This document shows, piece after piece, positions 27,180-40,951 of a DNA stretch of 64,000 bases. Within the stretch, counting starts at the first letter, position 1; every line of letters begins with the position of its first letter. Source of the DNA: Caprimulgus europaeus (lineage: Eukaryota; Chordata; Aves; Caprimulgiformes; Caprimulgidae); NCBI GenBank assembly GCA_907165065.1, contig OU015525.1:4406622-4470621 (forward strand), given 5' to 3'. Position numbers and translations under genes: made by a program. The notes beneath the pieces were generated by a model. It saw only the letters and a program-made list of their open reading frames with translations. It ran no database searches and was not told the origin of the DNA.

Positions 27180-27490
27180 TCCTTGATAAATCAGGAAACT
27201 TTCCCATTGCATTGCACTGAGCCCTTATCGAGGGACTTAATAAATAATAATAATGACCATGCAAAAGATGCAATTCAGTTAACAGTATAATGACTACAGG
27301 GATTAGCACTGCTGTATATTTTTTATGAGCTTAATATGTCGTTTTCATTCTGTTGCCATAATGAAAATAACAAATTAACAGAAGCATTATGCAAATTATG
27401 CATTAAAAATGTCATGTTTATTAGCCTATCTAAGTAAAAGAGAAGCTATAGTAATAACACTGTTAACTGCTTAATAACCATGTTTTTAAA
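27180..27490. promoter_or_regulatory. candidate conserved non-coding element with octamer site
   Basis: Seen: non-repetitive AT-rich DNA containing a POU-type octamer ATGCAAAT at 27389-27396, directly followed by TATGCAT, plus AAATTAACA and ATGCAAAAG nearby. Known: ATGCAAAT is the classic Oct/POU binding site. Inferred: this could be a distal regulatory block. No promoter or gene start is visible beside it, and such motifs do arise by chance in AT-rich DNA. Confidence 0.15.
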
Positions 27491-28837
27491 ACAGAAAAGA
27501 AACTCAATTTGGTATGGATTGACTTAGCTTTGGGGTCATTTTCAGTGACTTCAGTGGTAATGTTTGCATGCTCAGAGCAAACTATATGGTTAAATACATC
27601 TCTGGACAATAAAGTGTTAGAATTAGTTTCAGTTCAAAGATATTTTTTCATCTCAATTTTCTATATTTGGAACAAATTCCCCACAAAACATCCTGCTCTT
27701 TGTTCCTGTAAAATAATTGTGTACAGCTTTTACCAGGAGTTCCTTAAAGCCTCGACCTTAAGTCAGAAGCTGCTACAAATATTTATGGAAGCAACAACTT
27801 TATTATGTTTTCTGCAGGAGACAGTTCTGCCCTGCTCTCTTTGACATTAAGGAACATAGGGAATTTATTTTCCAGCATACCCTTAACTTAATTTTACTCT
27901 TAACCAGGAGGCAGTTTATTGAAAATCCAGCAGTGTGTTTTCTAACAGCCTTCAGTGATTAACACTTAGTCGTAAGAAATTCTTTGTCCTTGTATAAAGA
28001 ACTTGTTATTCACAGGAGAAGAAAAGGATTAACAATAATCAAAAGATTCACACTTTGGTTTTGTTTATTAAATGCCAACTCAGTATTATAATGTAGTTAT
28101 GAGATTTCCATAATACACCATATTATTGAAATTCACCAGACTTAATCTAAAGGCAAAATGGAAAATAATTTTCTGTATCAGATTCAGATTGAAAAAAATG
28201 ATAGTTCTAGGAGCTTTACTTTTTGCAGGGGAAACAGCCTCTTCCTAGTGGATTTACAATCAAACAGCAGACAGATGCTGGAAAACCATAGACCTAGAGG
28301 GGTAAAAAGGGACAGTGTCTTGTCCCACATGGGACAGATGGACAAGACAGGATGTGTACCCAAATTTCAAGGCTTTCACATCCCTACTTCACTGCCTGAA
28401 TCATGTCACCTTTCTATGCTCATGGCTGTATAAATACCATATCTGCTTGGATTTCCAAGTGTGGCATCAGTGTGGACCTACAAGCTGTCTGTATATACCC
28501 AAGCAGAGCAGATGCTCTGAAGTTAAAGGCTAATTTAAAAAACAATAATAAATATAATTAAAAAGAAAAGACGAAAAGGGAAATAGCCATCAGACAAGTT
28601 CAAACACAAGCCAAGCTAATCACAAGCTGAAAGAAATACATTTGTTTCACAGTTACTGTATTGGAATAAATATGTGAAGTCATTTTCACAGGAGTTTAAA
28701 ACCCAATAACAATAAATGCAAAGCTCATAGAAACTTGAGATTTCCATTCTGTGGAAATTATGACATCTTCAGAGCAGATTTGTTATACTGAAATGAAACA
28801 AAGCCAATTCTTGACACTTCTCACAAAATTTAATTGC

Positions 28838-28862
28838 CTGAAACATTTCTTAATTGTTTCAG
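28838..28862. repeat. 8-bp perfect inverted repeat
   Basis: CTGAAACA and TGTTTCAG are separated by 9 bp. The stem is too short and the flanks too ordinary to call a transposon end or an RNA gene. Confidence 0.5.
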
Positions 28863-28941
28863 CTCAATCAAGGCATTCCATTTTGCTTTGATGCATTGTA
28901 ATATTTCTAGCTCATTTCATTACTGAAATTCATATATATAC

Positions 28942-28948
<7 letters not shown>

Positions 28949-28976
<28 letters not shown>
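28949..28976 (+). repeat. (TA)14 dinucleotide repeat
   Basis: Fourteen TA units, preceded by a mixed CATATATATACATATG run from 28931. Such tracts are easily unpaired and commonly vary in length. Confidence 0.95.
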
Positions 28977-28981
<5 letters not shown>

Positions 28982-31775
28982 ACTCTTTTTTTAAAAAAAT
29001 AGGATTAGGTTATGCTTCTTAAATTAAAATGTAATATCAAATGAACTTATATTGGTATTCTAAAGAGGCAATTAGCATTCTAAGTCTGCTGGTAGTTAGA
29101 AGTTAGGTTCGTTATCACTGGCAATCTGAACTCTCAGTGACCATTCACACCCAGCTCCCTAACTGGTAATTGCAGAACTGAGCACTATCTACTTATCAGA
29201 AATCTGTGTGGTCAGTGTATCTTGACAATTAATTCCAGTTCATATAACATAGTCAGGAGACTACATTTAGGTCAGCAACCCAAGTCCCATGTAGGGCTCA
29301 GGCTGCTCAGGAAATGGTTGCATATAATGGAACTCCATTAAAGTCACCAGCTAACAAGACCAGGCATACAGGACTGTTTGAGACAATTAAAATCAGAAAT
29401 AGTAATGCCCAAGGTTTTCTGAAATGAGAAACCAAGCTGTTGCATTATTTGTAGGATGCTAAATTTTTCATGCTTTAATAACAAAATTTTGTCAAAATCA
29501 TCACTTTTCAAAAAAACTTTGACACTTTACAGCAAAAGATGCATCCAGAAGAATATCCTATATGCTAATTTTAATTTTTTTTCATACAAGGGTAGGATTC
29601 AGCTCCATAGTTCAACAATTATATGATGCTCTCCACATAGTAGTGTTACTACATGTGGACCAGCAGAAAATATCCAAGTAAGCAATTTAGTTCTTCCTGA
29701 AATGGGTGCATATGATGACAGTCAGCTACCTGAATGTATTTATTGCCATCCAAGACACCCCAAGTAGCCAAGGTAGCCCTCTGACTGGAAAGCCTCTCTA
29801 AATTTGATCTTTTGACCATCCCATATTTTCTGCCTTCACATCAGTGCTAACACCACAGGGTTGGACAGTGCAAGTCCTTGTTATATCCATCAGGAGCTGG
29901 GGTGCAGAAGATGGGGTACACGATACTCGATATACTTGCCAGGTAACTAGAAAAAGAGTTCCTTTTCTCTTCAGCACCTTTCAAAATATACAAACAGAAG
30001 AAGTATACATTGAGTCAGCAGTCAGAGACCCCCAGTCCAATATGGACATTACCTTTAAAACTTCCACCTCAGACTCATCTCCAAACAGAGTATTTCTGCC
30101 AGCCAGGATCAATAAATGAGGTAGAAGTTCTACCAAACTTTTTCACCACTTACTGTAGGTCATAACCTCAAGATAATTCAACAGCATTGCATTATTGGGG
30201 GAAAAAAAAAGAGAGAGAATGGGGAAAAGAGAGAGAAAACAGTAGACATTATATTTCTGCTCTACCATTAGTGATCAGTGCTTTGAGAAACATGGCGTGT
30301 GGGGAAGAAAAAATGGGAACTGACTTTCTTTGACAGAGAAGGAGAAACAAAGGAGAGATAGAGGACATCACTTTGCTTTCTTATTGAGGTTAAAAACACG
30401 GTTTTGAACTGAAATAAGGGAATTTAGGCAAGGCACTGGGCAAAAATAAGAACAAAACCAAAAAAGCCACCACCCCCACACACACAAAAAAAAGAAAAGG
30501 TATTTTTCTAATAGGACCATAACGGAAGTCTGGGAAAGATGGCTCAGGGATGGGACTTTCTACATTCATGTCCAAAAAGAGTGCCTGTTCTCAAAAACAG
30601 TACAAACATCCATCATGGAATAAAACAGAATGGTTGATCGTGTGCATTTTCTCTACCTCTGTTTTCTTTCATTGTCTGTAAGATATAGGAAGGGAAGGTC
30701 ACAAATAAGTATTCAGAATGTGTTAATTTTGCAGTGGTTCGTTTTGATTAAGAAAAAAACAACAGGTAAAGATCTTTCTTAGAAGGGTTCCCATCCAGGG
30801 GACCATGTTCCTTTGGATTTTCTGATTCTCTGAGTGGCTTATTATGTCCCTGGGATTTTTCACACTGCAACCTGGGGGTGATATGTGAAGAGCAAGTCAT
30901 TTCTGCCCAAAGTTTCTGCTCTTGATATCTCCCACAAAGTTTTGTTTGATGCTTCTGATCTCTGGGAAGGGGAGAAGAAAGAAATCCAATCCTGATAAGT
31001 CTCAGCTTGCCAGCTGCCTTGCTGAACCAATGCATTATTCATGCATTTGTGACAGAGAGCAGTGAGTCTAATGTGCAGAAATGAGCTTGGAAAACCATCA
31101 GGTTATTGCTAGGGACTGGGACATGCTCTGCTGCGACTGCACAGCTCTTTGTTCTGGATACTGCTGCTGTGCCAATACTCCTATGCAAAATGCAATCCCA
31201 TCATCTAAAGACTGTTAGCACCTTTTGTTGGCATTGCTTTTTGGTTTGCAGATCCTGTCATCATTTCACATTTGTGGTATTTAGCAGTTGCTATTGGAAA
31301 ATCTTAGTGAGCTGAAAAAATGTTAGCTAATCTCACTCCAAAAACTCCTGATAAAGTACTTATTTCATCTTATGTTGTTAGAATCAAGAAGAAGAAGTTG
31401 CAATTGGATGCAAGTATTATACTTTAACTGGCAGTGAAAATAAAAACCTATATTGTGTACTCTGGTATAGCACCACCAAGAAAACGTGGATACCACAAGA
31501 ACAAAACACAGAATCATCAAACCACAGACACTGAAGAGACTGAAAGACTCATCTCACCCTGATATTGCCAATACACAGGAAAAAAGGAGAATCCTTTTAC
31601 CAAACCAAGGAGTGGTTTGTTAAAAGAATAACCAAAGCCTGCAGTTAATCACCAGAAACAGAGAGCAGGGATGGACCCCTCTTCAAATTGCTGTGGAGAG
31701 TTATCATGAGGAAGGAATTCTGCAGCTTTAACCAGTCAAGGCTAGGTGAGATGGTAATCATTTAGTCTTTTAGAT

Positions 31776-31855
31776 TTAAAAAAAAGATTGCTAGTAAAAA
31801 GAAAAGAAAAAAAAAAAACAGTACATATTTTATGTTGAAAATGAAAAAAAAAAAA
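31776..31855 (+). repeat. A-rich low-complexity region
   Basis: Three A runs (about 9, 12 and 12 bases) are separated by mixed sequence. There is no retroposed body upstream that I can recognise and no clear target duplication, so this is treated as simple A-rich DNA. Confidence 0.7.
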
Positions 31856-34457
31856 GCCTTCAGCTTTTTATGAAAGTGAACTTTTTAAAAATATTGGTGT
31901 TTATTGGTGTTATAAAAAACACCTTTTACACCTTTTTATTTACCGAAAGTTTTCATCTGAAATAGCAGGTATTTGGGGGAATTTATTATTTGACTCAAAG
32001 TGAGTCATCAAAACTTCATTTGCACCCTTCTGTGCTGTTGCAGAGCATCTGGGAGACCTGCTGCTTTGCTGAGTGAAGATGATATTGTAGACTGAATTTT
32101 CTTTCAATGCTTAGATTCACAGACATGCACTCCCCTATGCACACACACATCAATGAAGCTGGGCAAAAGGAGCGTTTTAACAGAGCCAGTCATGTTATTT
32201 CCACTGTAACGATGCGTAGTCTCTTGTCCTGCCATGAAGCTGACTGATGTTGCTCATTTCAGCCAGGTAGCTAACAAATCAACAAGTGTTGCAACATCAA
32301 CATGTCCCAAAGTCTATGTGAGCCCAGTAGCCGTGCAGTGAAGATGGGGTAAACAGTGGAAATGAGCCAGATAGTCTTAATTTCATCCTTAGTGTCGATA
32401 TGCATGTCATTACCCAACACACTGCATTGTCTGTAGTGCTCAGATCATCTTCAAGCATCTATTACTCTTCTCTCTGTCATTGAAACATCACGTGTTTCCA
32501 GCCTCTGAATGACCTGTTTTACTTCTTCAAGCAGTCAGCTGAACACTTAGACAAGGACTTTGTAGGAAAGATTCTCCCCATCTCCCAGTCTCCAGGTATA
32601 CCAGGGCTGAAATGGATCCACTCAAGAACATCCTGATGTCTGTTCACAGGGGCATGTGTCTGAAATCACTCTCACCTTGTTATGGCCTTATAGAAGAGGA
32701 AACTGGTTTGAACAGTTTGTGTTGGCCACATCCAATTAGTTGGTTGTCCACAAGCACTAAATTGAGACTCAGGGAAGTTTTGAAGACATTATCAACTATG
32801 ACCAGCCTGTGCTTTTTCAATAATGATATCATGCACCAGACTAAACCCACTTGCTTCCCAATGGCACATACATAGTATTGATGCTCCAGGTTAGTGAAAG
32901 GAATTGTGAGGTTTTGAGTAAACATTGAATTGTAGCAGACTGGAGCATGTAGAACAATTCTGCACTGGTACAACTTGGATCTTTACGAGCAAGGAGCCAG
33001 AATTAAAACTTACTGCTGTCTGTGAGAGTTGTCTGGCCATTTTTAAAAACAAACTGCAATTTGAAATTGCTTTCATATGATCTCAGCAACCTCACGAGTC
33101 CACCCATTATTCTACTGCAGTTTGTGTTGACTAAGAAGCTTTAATATTTTCCAGACAGACTTCACATCCTAAATGAGATTGAAACACATTGAAGGCACTC
33201 CAAGAGCTAGTCTGAGCTTTGTCCAAGCACTATGAATCTGTTACAAAAAGATGAGCTCAGAGAGAAACTATGTGATAAAATTTCATGTTAAAAGCGACAA
33301 GCATCTCTTCTCATCACAGTGTCTATACTGTCCTTCTTCTCATCTGCCAGGGTACAAACAAAAACCATCAGAAGCATATTTATACTATTGTTCTCTATTC
33401 AAACATAAACCAAAGGTGATATTTCTTCATCTAGCATAATTTTGACCTGCTGCATTGACTTCCACTAAGACTGTTTGAAGACCTTTCCCGTAATTCATAA
33501 ATGTTGAGCCACAAGATGCTGCCATTGTTTTACAGGAAGTTTTCTTACGCGACATATAGTGCTACTAAAGTCATTAATTTCTTGTGGAGTAAAGTGATGT
33601 TTAGTCTAACTCACAATTCTCTGCAATATATTTTTCCATGCTGTAGCTGTAAAGGCTAATAAGAACTTAGATCATGCAAATCAGAACATATTAGGGTGAC
33701 ACGTTAACACTATTTTCCCTTTGTTTAGTTCCAGTGTTACCAGTGCAAGAGGGAGCAATGCAAATCACACAAAGATCACAATATGATACAGTGATACAAA
33801 ATGAACCTTTGCATGAAAAACAAAAATAATTTGATCTCTTTAGTTCAACAAAAAGAAAGAGTCTACAATGTGACTATAAATGTCTATGAAGGGAACAGAT
33901 ATTGTGTAACAGGGGTTTTTGGTTTAGTGGAACAACAAGTAAGAATTTTAAAGTGGTTGTACCAGGCAGCCAAAGGAACATTTGGTTTCTGATGTCTCAT
34001 TCCAGTAGGTGCCAGTAGTGGGTGGGTAGAGAAGAGTATCTATGAAGCAGCTAGGAGATTAATGTTGGCAGGTTCAGAGGGAAATGAAGTGAATGGTGCT
34101 TAGTGAAGCACCAAATCTTACTGAAGTTGCAGTGGATCCTCCTTTACTGGGCAGGGAGGAAGTGGTATCCTTAAATTTTAAGGTTTTGTTCAAACAATAA
34201 TGAATTCCAAGAAAACCCCTGATTTCTATTTCAATTGTTCCTTCTGAGTGTATTCTATATGAATTTGTCACTGATGTAAACTCCAGACTGTCTTCCATTT
34301 GAGTTGCAGGTGGGGAAGGAGGAAGAGTACCATGAGATATTTGGACATTGCTGAACAAAAACGGTTCATGTTTCCTCCAGAGACAGGCAAATAAAAACAA
34401 ACCAACAAAAACAGGTGGTGTATTATGGCATTATGTCTAAGACTGCAATATCTGGGA

Positions 34458-34476
34458 GGGGGGGGGGGGGGGGGGG
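34458..34476 (+). repeat. G19 homopolymer tract
   Basis: Nineteen consecutive G on the + strand, extended by GGGA on the left and AGGG on the right. It can form stacked G-quadruplexes and is a place where sequencing and assembly often go wrong. The poly-Gly and poly-Pro frames over it are artefacts. Confidence 0.97.
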
Positions 34477-34480
34477 AGGG

Positions 34481-35077
34481 AAAATGCAAGTAAGCAGAGA
34501 ACTCCATGTTTCCAGGACTGGGAGAATCATTTGCTTCATCTCCTATCCATACAAGATCACCCTCAATAGCATAGCAGTTAACCTGTTCAGAGCTGTATAT
34601 TTATTGCCAGGTACCTTTTATCATGTGCAAAGTTTTCACTCAGCTCCATGATGAAGATAATAATATCAAATCACAACAGCCTGATGTCTGTTAATTTGTC
34701 CAGTATTTGTCACAATAACATTAATCCTGATGACCTAATGTATGGTTTTAAAGAGATCACCATCTTTATGCTATACTTGTTGTTACTCAGTGCTCAGTAA
34801 ACTCAAACTTTGCTATAAAAGCACGTTTTAAATAAACAATCTCATGCTTATAAGGCTCTGTGAACACCACATCAAGCATTAAATGGAGTTGTTGTTAAAT
34901 TAGGATCCAACAATTCTGGTGATGAAGCTGAGAATCTCCAGACTGCAGCAAGCTGAAAGTAGAAAGAATTTAATAAATGCCATTGTGTCTTATCTCACTG
35001 TGGTATAGGTCAGCTGGCTTTGAGAGAGAGAATCCAGTGTTATACCCACGAAAGTGAGAGCAAAAAACAAGCCCAGT
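34481..35077. other. unique non-coding DNA, no gene seen
   Basis: No gene or named repeat recognised between the G tract and the CR1 piece. Confidence 0.5.
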
Positions 35078-35242
35078 GAGTATCACTGGTGTGAACCTAT
35101 TGCCCAGAGAGGTGGTAGACGTTCCATCCCTGGAAACATGCAAGGTCAGGTTGGACGGGGCTCTGAGTAGCCTCATGTAGTTGAAGATGTCCCTGCTCAC
35201 TGCAGGGGGTTTGGACTAGTTGAACTTTAAAGGTTCCTTCCA
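35078..35242 (+). mobile_element. CR1 LINE 3' fragment without octamer tail
   Basis: The stretch from about CACTGGTGTGAACC through TTGCCCAGAGAGGTGG, TCCCTGGAAAC and GTTGAAGATGTCCCTGCTCA to ACTTTAAAGGTTCC matches the CR1 ORF2 terminus and 3' UTR. It is the same subfamily as the 58.2-58.8 kb copy. The final octamers are missing or too changed to recognise. Frame-destroying changes are present; it is an old fragment. Confidence 0.88.
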
Positions 35243-38200
35243 TGTGCTTAGAAACACAGGGAAGTTCATAGTCAGCATCCCCACATACATCCAGCCTTCA
35301 GAGGGCTCTCTTCATTCTCTTATCACAGCTGATGGGTCTGGATAAATGTTCTCCAAACTGAGAAAAACCAGAACAAGTTCATCAACACTGCTGTTTAACA
35401 CAGATTTTACTGTCCTTCCAACTTGTAAATTAGGTCATTAATTGTTATACACAACATGACATCTTCACTTGCTCAAATCCTAGCATTAAGAGTTACGTTG
35501 TATCCCACCAAAAAGTCTGCAGTTCTAGTCTTAGATCCTAAAATGCAAGATAATGGGCAGCCTTCCAGATCTCACTGCCATGCTGGGCAAGGCATAGGCA
35601 GCAAACCCTCCTTTTCCCAGCCCAGCACAAGGATCCCACATTGCAAATCCTATAAAAGAAGATCTCCCAAAACCTTTGAAGATGAATCTGGTTAAGATGT
35701 TCCTGTTGCTGCAGAAGAATGAAAATCATGGGTTTTTTCTTCATGCTCTTAGGATCTAACATTAAGTTCTGTTCTTAAACCAACTGCTTCCTACTTGACA
35801 TTTATTTGTAGCTTTGGCTCAAAAAGTCTATTTGCACCAACTGTTCTGTTTTCCTGAAGGGAAATCACCATCTGTATTTGCCATTGTTTGATGGTTAGAT
35901 ACAAGTAGCATCATGCATTGATTTTTCAGGTATTTGCTCTGGATAACGAGTCATCTAGTTTTATTGTTGTCTTATATGAGCTTCTAATTAATCCAAAAGT
36001 TTCTGTTCTAAAGAGTCTGTTTTGTCTTAGTGGCATTGGTTTCCAGCCATGATACTATCCAGTCATAAGGTGCCACTATCTGAAGTGACTGTGCAAAGTA
36101 CATTGAGGTCTATTGCATTGGCAAAAGCCAAGACTTAGATAGCAACTCCCTGTTTGCAAAACATACAGTTCATTATTCTTGCTTCATATTTGTTAACTGT
36201 TCTTGGCATTAAAAAAAAAAACAGCAAAAAATACATACATTAAGAAAAAAATGGGAATTTTCCATGCTGAGAAAATATTTCAAAACCGTATTTCACTGTA
36301 ACACTCATTTGACTGGTTTTAGTATCTCTGCAGAAGAAGGGGTGAGCAAGACATGCTTGATGAAAGAGGAAGGCTCTGCTCAAAAGCAATGCCTTGGAAA
36401 ATTTTTCTAAAACAAACAAAAAAAAGAACCAAAGTAATACTGACCTTGATTTTTCTTTTCTTTTTCTGGTACAGAATGCCTTCTTTTTAAGATATTCCTT
36501 CTGGATGAGGCTATTGATCTGTGACATAATACTCTTTGTACAGAAGGTACAGAAAATGCTGGCCAAGTTCTCCCTTCAAATAGTGAGAATTCTGTACTGC
36601 TGGCATAGGAAAATATTTCAGAGAAATAAAAAACAACTTTATTAAATGTACAAAAAAGAGTTTTGTAAGGTCATAACAAGAACTTCAATGCTTATTGATG
36701 CATTTTTCAAGTTCTGTGCTTGCTGCCCATGACCCAAAGCTTAGGGGTACCTTCTCAGTTAAGCACAAGTACAGCAAGACTCTCAAATCCCAACTCTCAA
36801 AAGCAAGTGAAGACCTAGACAAAGCTTCAGAGCTTTCTTGCAGAGGAAATCCCAGTGCATTTACTATATTTACATGGTTATATACTCTGTTACATATAAT
36901 AAGCCAGATAACATGGATGTTTTCATCTGACACAGAGAAAAAGTACCTAGCCCATGGAAATTGGTACGTGGGTATATTAATCTTCATCACCCATCTCTGC
37001 ATGGTGCTAGTTTGCAATGTTACTTTGCAACTATAATACTAATTAGACTTATTACTAAGGACAGAAATCTGAGGTGAGCTGTATAAGGTATGTGTGCTTT
37101 GTAAGTTGTGTTGCTATGAACTTGGTGAAAAGTGCTATCTTCACCCAGGTGGGATGATAGGGAAGGCAGCTGAATCCTCCTCCACATGAGTGGTGAGGAC
37201 TATAGAGATTTTTTTTCCCTATGCAGCTACTGTTGCTTCTTTCCTTCTATTCTTTACTTCTCCTCCTTTCCAGGGTCACAAAACTAGTTCAGTAATAGAC
37301 TTCCCATTTGTGTCTTCATCACTCAAGCAAATAGAAATGCAGTGTATTGTTGCTTCTGCAGCAACAGACAGCTGTGTGTTGACACCCAGCAGTCCAAAGA
37401 CCACAGCCCCTTTAAACATAGCATCCACCTTTATGAATCATTGCTACACATTTGCTAGTTCATTCTTCCAACTCCTCTTCCTTGTTGATGCCCTACAATT
37501 CACCACAGAGAGAGCACATGCTTATCTGGTATACCTGGAGCTGAAGCAGCCTGCACATTGCCTCTGCACTGTTAGTGAAGCAGAAGCATCCTGGATGTGT
37601 TAGGTATGACCTCCAATAAACACTTCCTGTGTCCTTACTCTCACCATTGCACTCCAGCACAAGCCCTTTGTGATTAACTTGCACAACTTCACTTTTCTTA
37701 TTTCCAGTTTTTGCCTGGGTGCAATTCAATTGCCTAAACATAAGCAGCAAGTGCCATTTGCAACACTGGTGTGTGAGACATCTGCACAGGACTGACAGCT
37801 ATAGCCGAAAACCTCCTCATGATGCAAACCCTTCTGCAGAAGCACCTGGAGGTCAAGAGAGATACACAAAAGCATCCCAAACGGCATGAGACAGCTGTGC
37901 ATGGAGCCTGTAATAATGATTTAGAGTCCACCAGGCACAGTCTTTAAGGAAAAATAGAACCCTGCCAACCATACGTATGCATTAATAGAGAAAATATTGC
38001 TTTTGATTTTACCTCCCATTTTCTTCCCATAGACACTTTATCAGGTTTGCATGCTCCCCTACAAACTGAAAGGGCCTGAGTCAAAATGATCAGAGGCATC
38101 AAGAACCCCCATCTTGACATCAAAGGACCCACAGTGTGTTTGAGCACAGCTTCTCAAAACTGTCACTGTTATAAAGCTTCTCTTTGCAGCAGAAAATTAG

Positions 38201-40891
38201 AGCACAGCAAAAACAGATGAAAATAATAAAATAAAAATATGGGTAAACACATAAAGGAAACAAAAAAATAAGGAAATTACATGAGGTTTTATGTCACCTA
38301 ATATTTTTTTTTAATATCCAAATCTTGTCTGCCTAGAGAAGAACATAAGTCACCACCATGGTTTATATTTCTCTAAGATAAGTTATTAATCTGTTTAAAC
38401 TACTCCAGGCTGTAATTATCACCCTTTACTGTGAAACTAAAGCTTGAGAATTTTTGATCCTTTGTATTATTTACTGAAGCTGTCCCTGACTCAATAGTAA
38501 TTTCATAAGAAATACTGTAATCAATATCTTATTATGGAATTTTTTTGAGGCAAATTGGCTTTTATTCCACAGAAACCTATACATTTTCTTGTTTTAGTGA
38601 GCCCTTTCTCTCTGGATATCTACTCCCTTTTCATTTAATTTCAAATCAAAAACCAGATCCAATGATTTATTTTTAAAGGAAGCAAAACGAATGGAATTTT
38701 TAGATGAAGAGTAATATCTATACAGTGGAAGCAGCGAGGACCTGAGAGACCTGAATGCTCCCTCCTGCCTGTGACATGAGCCATCTGTGACTGAAGGCAG
38801 CCTTTGCTTCAAGCTGTATCACCTTTTCTTTTGCACTGATGGCTATTCTGTGCTTCCTAGTGAAAAAAAAAAATGTTAAGGTTTGCTGCAGTTCAAATAA
38901 CTCTCAGAAAAGAGTAGCAGGCACAAGAAATGAACTGTGAAGCAATACTGACCTTTTTCCATGTTTCCTGTAAACAACATTCCAGACAGGAAGAGCTCAC
39001 AGCCCCTGTCCTTAAACCCTTATAAAGTCAGAAAAATTCAAATTCCAGAGCAGACCTCTTGCTATCAACCTGGTTTTCCTGAGTCATTATCTTCAAGTAG
39101 CATAAAAAAAAAATTTTCCTTTTTCCTTCCATATTCAGTTAAAGTTGGATAGAAAGAAGTGCAACGTGCAACTAAAATGAATGACCAACATCTAGGAGTG
39201 AACCTGTGGCAAAGGAAAAGTCAATAAGGTGTTATAATTATAACTGAAGGGCAGTAAGATTACAGTAAGGACGCTTTAAAACCTTTGAAGAAGTCTTTAT
39301 CACAACCTTCATTAAATAAAAAATATGTGCAGTTAGAAAAAGTCAACAAATTATGTTCAGACTATTATGTAATGTGTTAAACCAATAGAAATTAAATTGG
39401 GAAGCTTCCAGCAACAATACACGACCCAATTAAGTGTGCTGGATGGTTTCTGAGATATGAAACCCATTGGAATAAAAGAGGTAAAAGGATGAAATGACAA
39501 GAAGGAACTGATGGAAAAAGGAAATGGGAGAAGTAGTGGGCTGAAACTGCAGAGTAGGAGGCATATTTACTGTCATGTTGATGTTCTCTCGATTTGCTGC
39601 TCAAGTTCAGAGTCTGTAAGTCCCTGAGCATTCCAGATCTTCTCTGAGATACACGTATGCGGCCAGAGAAATCAAAAGCAAAGAAATCAATGTCCATTTT
39701 GTGTACCCCACGTTTTTGTTTATGGAAAAAAAAATGAGCTAGACCTAACTTCCACCCTGCCTTCCATCAACATCCTGCTTCCAACTCACAGCACCCATGA
39801 GCACCAAGGACCATGGCACACCCCCCTGGGTCATATGGCACAAGCCCTTCTTGATCCTGCATCAAAATTACCTTCCACTGCAGAGACTTTTCCAAGATTT
39901 CTCATGTCACCAACTGAGCAGACTGAAAAATTCAGCACCCTACCTTCATTTATTATTCTACTGCCTCGGGGAAGTAGTCAGAGGCAAAGCCCTTCCCTCC
40001 ACAAACTCACAACTGAATCAATTATTGCTGTAAGGAGTTTACAATCTGCATGAGGCTTTTACAAATCTTTTCTTTTTCACGGGGGTAGATGATATTTATG
40101 GTGTGTTTAGCAGCTGTGGGGATAAAAGGACTGAAAATTTATGATACCCTTCCCACTCTGCAGTGTCCAGGACATTTTCAGTGTCTGGAAATGCTCAGCA
40201 CTTCAGAGGAAGGCTCTCTGAAGGGATCTCAGTGCAGCAGCCAACATTTGCTTAACGTTCTGTTAATATTTAAACAACAAATCTGTCAACAGATTAATTG
40301 GCACTGTCACTTTCCAGCAGTTTTATGGGTTCTTCAAACTGCTAGCAGTCTATTCCTAAAAGGAAGCACATAGCATTTAAATATGTATGCATATGAGATA
40401 GTAGGAATATTAAGTATCCTGAAGAAAAGCTGTAATTGCTATCATGCTGTTCTTGTGCTGAATTCCCAACGCTTCCTGCTTTCTCTAGAGAGGTGTTGAC
40501 GGAAAGAGTTCTTAAAAAATATTTAGAAATTACTTGGACACTTCTTCCCATGGCAGAGATGTCATTGATACTTGGGACCAAGCATGAACTGGAATGAACA
40601 AGACTGGAGAGAGGACATTTGTTAATGTTAGAAGCCATTTTTCACATCCTGCCTTCTTCTGTTGCTAGAATGCATGTGAGTTGCATCAAATTACAAGCAA
40701 TTAATTGTAGTACTCTCTCCTATCCAAGTCACCATCACTCGAAGTGACATTCATTTCAACTTGCTTACCACCATGTATTTAGACATCTATTCCAATGAGT
40801 TGATCAAGCTCCTTCAGGAGCCATTTGTGACATAGAAGTTGCAGAAAAAAGTTCTTGGGTCCCTATTTTAGGATACAATGGATCATTCATT
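35243..40891. other. unique non-coding DNA, no gene seen
   Basis: No gene or dispersed repeat recognised. The longest frame (137 codons from a GTG at 37190, + strand) has no domain-like content and no ATG until its second third. Short poly-A runs lie near 36211 and 38860. Nothing else stands out. Confidence 0.55.
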
Positions 40892-40951
40892 AGGTTGTGG
40901 AGTCTCCTTCTAGGTTGTGGAGTCTCCTTCTAGGTTGTGGAGTCTCCTTCT
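40892..40951 (+). repeat. 20-bp unit in three tandem copies
   Basis: AGGTTGTGGAGTCTCCTTCT is repeated three times head to tail, identical in all copies. The third copy is the real start of the CR1 fragment that follows, since CR1 continues with CTGGAGACATTCAAGACC. The unit is CR1 sequence itself, so the array arose during or after insertion. Confidence 0.95.

Larger units (their letters stand above)
26341..34457. other. unique AT-rich non-coding DNA, no gene seen
   Basis: Eight kilobases without a recognised gene or dispersed repeat. Contents worth noting are listed separately: the octamer-containing block near 27.2-27.5 kb, an inverted repeat at 28838, (TA)n at 28949 and an A-rich tract at 31776. 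Frames of 60-110 codons occur but lack recognisable domains. Confidence 0.55.

Noticed and set aside
31776-31855. A-rich tract considered as the tail of a processed pseudogene
   Set aside because: No gene-like body upstream and no flanking target duplication found by eye.
37190-37603. 137-codon frame on the + strand
   Set aside because: It starts with GTG, has no ATG until late, shows no domain-like pattern and has overlapping antisense openness; a chance frame in unique DNA.
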